From: Streptomyces sp. NBC_00433
GTDB lineage: Bacteria; Actinomycetota; Actinomycetes; Streptomycetales; Streptomycetaceae
NCBI GenBank assembly: GCA_036015235.1
Contig: CP107926.1
Location: 5,227,501 to 5,291,500, forward strand
Direction: 5' to 3'
Length of the DNA stretch: 64,000 bases
The notes beneath the pieces are model-generated. The model was not told the DNA's origin, made no database searches, and saw only the letters and a program-made list of their open reading frames with translations. A program made the position numbers and the translations under genes. Below, in pieces: positions 61,360 through 64,000 of the stretch; the stretch's first letter is position 1; the number at the start of each line of letters is the position of its first letter.

Positions 61360-62145
61360 TCAGTAGCGGACGTTGCGGAGATCGTGCATCCAGGCTTCGT
61401 CGGGATGCTTGTCCCAGTAGGCGCGCAGCGCCAACTCCCGCTCTGAGAAGCGGCCCTGATGGCAGAGCCCGCCGTGGGCGAGGGTGATACTCATCGCGAG
61501 TGGTGACTCGGTGGTCACCCAGTGCGGGGTCAAGGCGTGACTCCACAGCCGGTCGCCCGGCTCCATACGGACAGAGAGCCGGTCGGCGGGCGCGTGCTCG
61601 GGTGGCTCCTCGGCGGTGGTCTCGCCGACGACCGCGGCGTCGGCGGAGAGGATGCGGTCGGGGTCGTAGAAGCTGTGGAACGTCTTGGTGCCTTCGATCT
61701 GCCAGACCAGGCCGTGGGAGTTGTCGTTGTGATACGTCGACGCGGCGCCGGCTGTGGACAGGAAGAGCTGGGGCGCGCACCGTTGCCACGTGTATCCCCA
61801 GCCGGACATCCGGGTGCGCCAGGGGATCATGACCTGTTCTTGGAAGCCGGCGAGGATGGCGGGGTAGAAGCGGGTGAGGTTGAAGTGCACCAGACGGAAC
61901 GGCCACGTGACGATCTCGTCGATCGGGGCGGTGCGGAAGGCGGCGGTGCGATCCATGCGGAGCGCCCAGTCGTCGGCGCCGAGAATCGTGAACCTTACAT
62001 CCTCGTCCTGTCGGACCTCGTCGAGAACGTCGATGGCGAGCGGGGGGCTGTAGTCGAAGCTGATCAGTTCCCTGTGGACCAGGAAGTTCGGCGGGATGCG
62101 CCAGCGGTTGAGGAACTCGTCTCGGGTTCTGATGGGGTTTGTCAT
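61360..62145 (-). CDS. JmjC/cupin-8-like oxygenase
   Basis: A 261-aa protein from ATG 62145 (MTNPIRTRDEFLNRWRIPPN), which overlaps the radical SAM stop by ATGA. Iron-ligand residues are in STYHNDNSHGLVWQIEG (His139, Asp141) and RLWSHALTPHWVTTESPLAM (His208), the HxD...H triad of Fe(II)/2-oxoglutarate cupin-8/JmjC-like enzymes. The N-terminal WPFRLVHFNLTRFYPAILAG is helical. It probably hydroxylates a peptide or small-molecule substrate made by the two radical SAM enzymes in the same operon. It is the last gene of that operon. Confidence 0.78.
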   Translation of the reverse strand: MTNPIRTRDEFLNRWRIPPNFLVHRELISFDYSPPLAIDVLDEVRQDEDVRFTILGADDWALRMDRTAAFRTAPIDEIVTWPFRLVHFNLTRFYPAILAGFQEQVMIPWRTRMSGWGYTWQRCAPQLFLSTAGAASTYHNDNSHGLVWQIEGTKTFHSFYDPDRILSADAAVVGETTAEEPPEHAPADRLSVRMEPGDRLWSHALTPHWVTTESPLAMSITLAHGGLCHQGRFSERELALRAYWDKHPDEAWMHDLRNVRY

Positions 62146-63065
62146 GGGCTGCTCGCAGGTGGGGGTTCGGCGCGGCAGATGGCCGCGCAGGAAGGGGTGG
62201 TCCACTCCTGGGGCTCGGCGTCGAGGAAGTCGCGGATTGTCGTCCTGGGGGCGGTCACGCTCACTGAGGCTTTGCCGTACGGACAACGGCGGATCTCACC
62301 TGCCGCGGACACGTACAGGGACCTGCCCTGGCAACGTCGCCTCCCAGGCGGTTCGCGGTGCAGGGCCTGGAGGTCTTGGACGTGTCGGCGGAAGCGCGGC
62401 GTGAGGCGGAAGTGGGCGCCCAACAGGGTGGTGTCGTCGCTCTGCTGACGGAGATAGTCGGTCACGCTCCACCCGGCGCGAGCCCGGTCGGCTTCGTCGA
62501 GCATGACCGGACTGAATTGGACCTCTGTCTTCGATTCGGCAACCAGATCGTGCAGGGCGCGGCACTCGGCATCGGTGAGCTGCCAGTAGGTGACGTGCAA
62601 GACCCTGCCCAGTGTGACGCTGAGCTTGTCGAGGGTAGCCATCCCCGTGGCGGCGCTGCGTTGGGTCCGACCGAGCCTCATCGCGGCGGCTGAGTCCGCG
62701 GACACGGTGACGTTGGCCAGCAGATGCGCCACTTCCTCCAGCCGCTCCACGTCCTCGGGAATGCGGGCGGAAGTGACCGCGGAGATCGGCATACCGAACT
62801 GATGGGCCAGGCGGACGAGTTGCCGCAGTTCCGGATGGTGGGCAGGCTCGCCACCAGTGAGACAGATCTCTTCGGCACCTGCTTCCTTCAGTCGGGACAG
62901 GCTGCGAGTGTAGAGGGGCAGGGCGAGGTAGCCGTGGGCTCGGTCGGCGCGGAAGCAGAAACCACATGCGATCTTGCAATGGCCGGCGGTGCTGATCAGC
63001 GCCGACCGAAACCTCCCACGGCCGGTCCGTGGTGCGGGCGGCGTGGTCACGGTGTGGGTGTTCAC
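62142..63065 (-). CDS. Radical SAM enzyme
   Basis: A 307-aa protein from GTG 63065 (VNTHTVTTPPAPRTGRGRFR), which overlaps the upstream SPASM gene by GTGA. The radical SAM cluster motif CKIACGFC (Cys30, Cys34, Cys37) is followed by CLTGGEPAHHPELRQLVRLA and SAVTSARIPEDVERLEEVAH. A C-terminal Cys set (RCQGRSLYVSAAGEIRRCPY, then PSCAAIC) looks like a shortened SPASM/twitch site for a second Fe-S cluster. It is probably a peptide- or amino-acid-modifying enzyme; the substrate is unknown. Confidence 0.88.
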   Translation of the reverse strand: MNTHTVTTPPAPRTGRGRFRSALISTAGHCKIACGFCFRADRAHGYLALPLYTRSLSRLKEAGAEEICLTGGEPAHHPELRQLVRLAHQFGMPISAVTSARIPEDVERLEEVAHLLANVTVSADSAAAMRLGRTQRSAATGMATLDKLSVTLGRVLHVTYWQLTDAECRALHDLVAESKTEVQFSPVMLDEADRARAGWSVTDYLRQQSDDTTLLGAHFRLTPRFRRHVQDLQALHREPPGRRRCQGRSLYVSAAGEIRRCPYGKASVSVTAPRTTIRDFLDAEPQEWTTPSCAAICRAEPPPASSP

Positions 63066-64000
63066 TGCAGCCCCGTGCTGTCCCACACGGCGATCTCGAC
63101 CGTGCTGGTGTAGAACGCGCACATCTGCGGGTCCGGCCGCTCCCCACCGATCAGCAGTTGCTCGTTGCGGGAGGGGCCGCCACAGATCGCCAACGCCGGA
63201 CAAGTGCCGCACTGCGGCAGAGGTGCCACTTCCTTGGCAATGCCGCCCAGGAGACCTGCGTCGGCCCGGATTTCATCAAGGGTGTGGAGAAACGCAGGCT
63301 CGGTGAAGTTGATGTCGCACAGACTGACCCGCTGCCCTGGTAGCAGCGCCGCGTTCAGGGTGCGGTCGCTCTGCATGTGGTCCAGCAACATGGGTCGACG
63401 CCGGTCGAGTGCCTGGAAGGCGCGGTCAAGGACGGAGAACATCATTCCGCCGCGGCCCAGGGCGACAAGTCGCGCCTGGTACAGCTCCTTCGACAGGTCG
63501 GCCCCGTCGACGATCCACCGACCACCGGTGGGGATGGGGGTGTTGGCGTAGATGAACTTCAGGCCGAGTTCCTCGATGATCCAGGTGACGGTCTCGGCCA
63601 GGCGGCCGATGTTCGCCGGGGTCGGGGTGAGATTGCAGCCCACATGGATGCCGTCGATCTCCAGGAGCCGGCGCACGTTGCGGCGGATGCGGTCATCAGC
63701 CGCTTGCCCGCCGAGGAGCCGTCGGTGCGCGGAGTTGACGGACGGCGGCCCGTCGATGGAGACGCCGACCCCGTACCGGTAGCGGGCGAAATGCTCGGCC
63801 ATATCGTCGGTGAGGCGGGCGCCGTTGGTGACGACGGTGCGCCGAACCTGCTTTACGCCGTGTTCGGTTGCGAGCTTGTCGGCGAGGTCGTCGCCGTACT
63901 GCATCAGGTCGAAGCGGGTTGTCGGTTCGCCGCCGAACCACTGGACGGCCACCTCGTCTCGGCCGGCGTTGGTCTCGAACAGGTACGTCAGGCCTGCGAC
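63062..64000 (-). CDS. Radical SAM/SPASM peptide maturase, C-terminal part (right edge)
   Basis: The frame is open to the right edge, so at least 312 aa are visible. VAVQWFGGEPTTRFDLMQYG (the GGE motif of radical SAM), then VRRTVVTNGARLTDDMAEHF and VGVSIDGPPSVNSAHRRLLG, match the SPASM peptide-maturase group. The C-terminus carries the SPASM cluster cysteines (CDINFTEPAFLHTLDEIR, LPQCGTCPALAICGGPSRNE, PQMCAFYT). The N-terminal CxxxCxxC lies beyond the edge. Such enzymes form thioether, carbon-carbon or epimerised bonds in ribosomal peptides, or mature carbohydrate/sulfatase substrates. It overlaps the next gene by 4 nt. Confidence 0.85.
   Translation of the reverse strand, partial: VAGLTYLFETNAGRDEVAVQWFGGEPTTRFDLMQYGDDLADKLATEHGVKQVRRTVVTNGARLTDDMAEHFARYRYGVGVSIDGPPSVNSAHRRLLGGQAADDRIRRNVRRLLEIDGIHVGCNLTPTPANIGRLAETVTWIIEELGLKFIYANTPIPTGGRWIVDGADLSKELYQARLVALGRGGMMFSVLDRAFQALDRRRPMLLDHMQSDRTLNAALLPGQRVSLCDINFTEPAFLHTLDEIRADAGLLGGIAKEVAPLPQCGTCPALAICGGPSRNEQLLIGGERPDPQMCAFYTSTVEIAVWDSTGLQ

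Overview
The window is very GC-rich DNA with strong third-position GC bias. It carries a SpoIIE-type phosphatase, DUF4232 lipoproteins, a DUF6879 gene pair, integrase relics of actinomycete type and rare TTA leucine codons. Together these point to the linear chromosome of a Streptomyces or a close relative.

Layout. Positions 1-17.6 kb hold ordinary variable-arm genes: secreted and membrane proteins, an NmrA-like oxidoreductase divergent from its TetR regulator, a DUF899 protein, a TPR gene that looks truncated, a PAS-GAF-SpoIIE phosphatase and an HTH protein with a zinc ribbon. Positions 17.8-28.5 kb are accessory: a GNAT gene, an integrase tail, a PIN-domain toxin-antitoxin pair, a short DUF1877 gene and a complete four-gene Wadjet (type II, jetABCD) operon whose genes all overlap by 4 nt. 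A 161-bp MITE with a TA duplication lies just upstream of jetA. Positions 29-40.2 kb return to scattered genes: FG-GAP protein, flavoprotein, DUF6193 protein, methyltransferase, GH25 lysozyme, S1 protein and an NmrA/HxlR divergent pair. Relics of an integrase and of a D-amino-acid oxidase are joined in one reading frame here.

A 42-nt 3' fragment of a tRNA-Pro(CGG) gene at 40,639-40,680 looks like the distal attachment site of an integrated element that extends to the right. To its right lies a defence-like island: a single-chain type ISP restriction-modification enzyme; an IS3 copy split by an IS256-family element that carries a second gene and is flanked by a perfect 9-bp target duplication; a tightly overlapping alpha/beta hydrolase - caspase-like protease - unknown protein operon; an IS5 fragment; a DISARM remnant (3' end of drmB plus drmC); a CoiA-like nuclease; and a NERD-UvrD helicase. 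The hydrolase and the CoiA-like gene contain TTA codons, so bldA control is possible.

The right end (59.5-64 kb) holds an archaeal/non-discriminating-type aspartyl-tRNA synthetase preceded by what appears to be a T-box riboswitch. Converging on it is an overlapping operon of two radical SAM enzymes (the first with a SPASM domain and cut by the window edge) and a JmjC/cupin-8-like oxygenase, probably part of a peptide-modification pathway.

The two most novel-looking units are the hydrolase-caspase-unknown operon (49.0-53.0 kb) and the T-box/AspRS/radical-SAM locus (59.5-64 kb). All functions come from reading motifs in the translated sequence; no database search was run.
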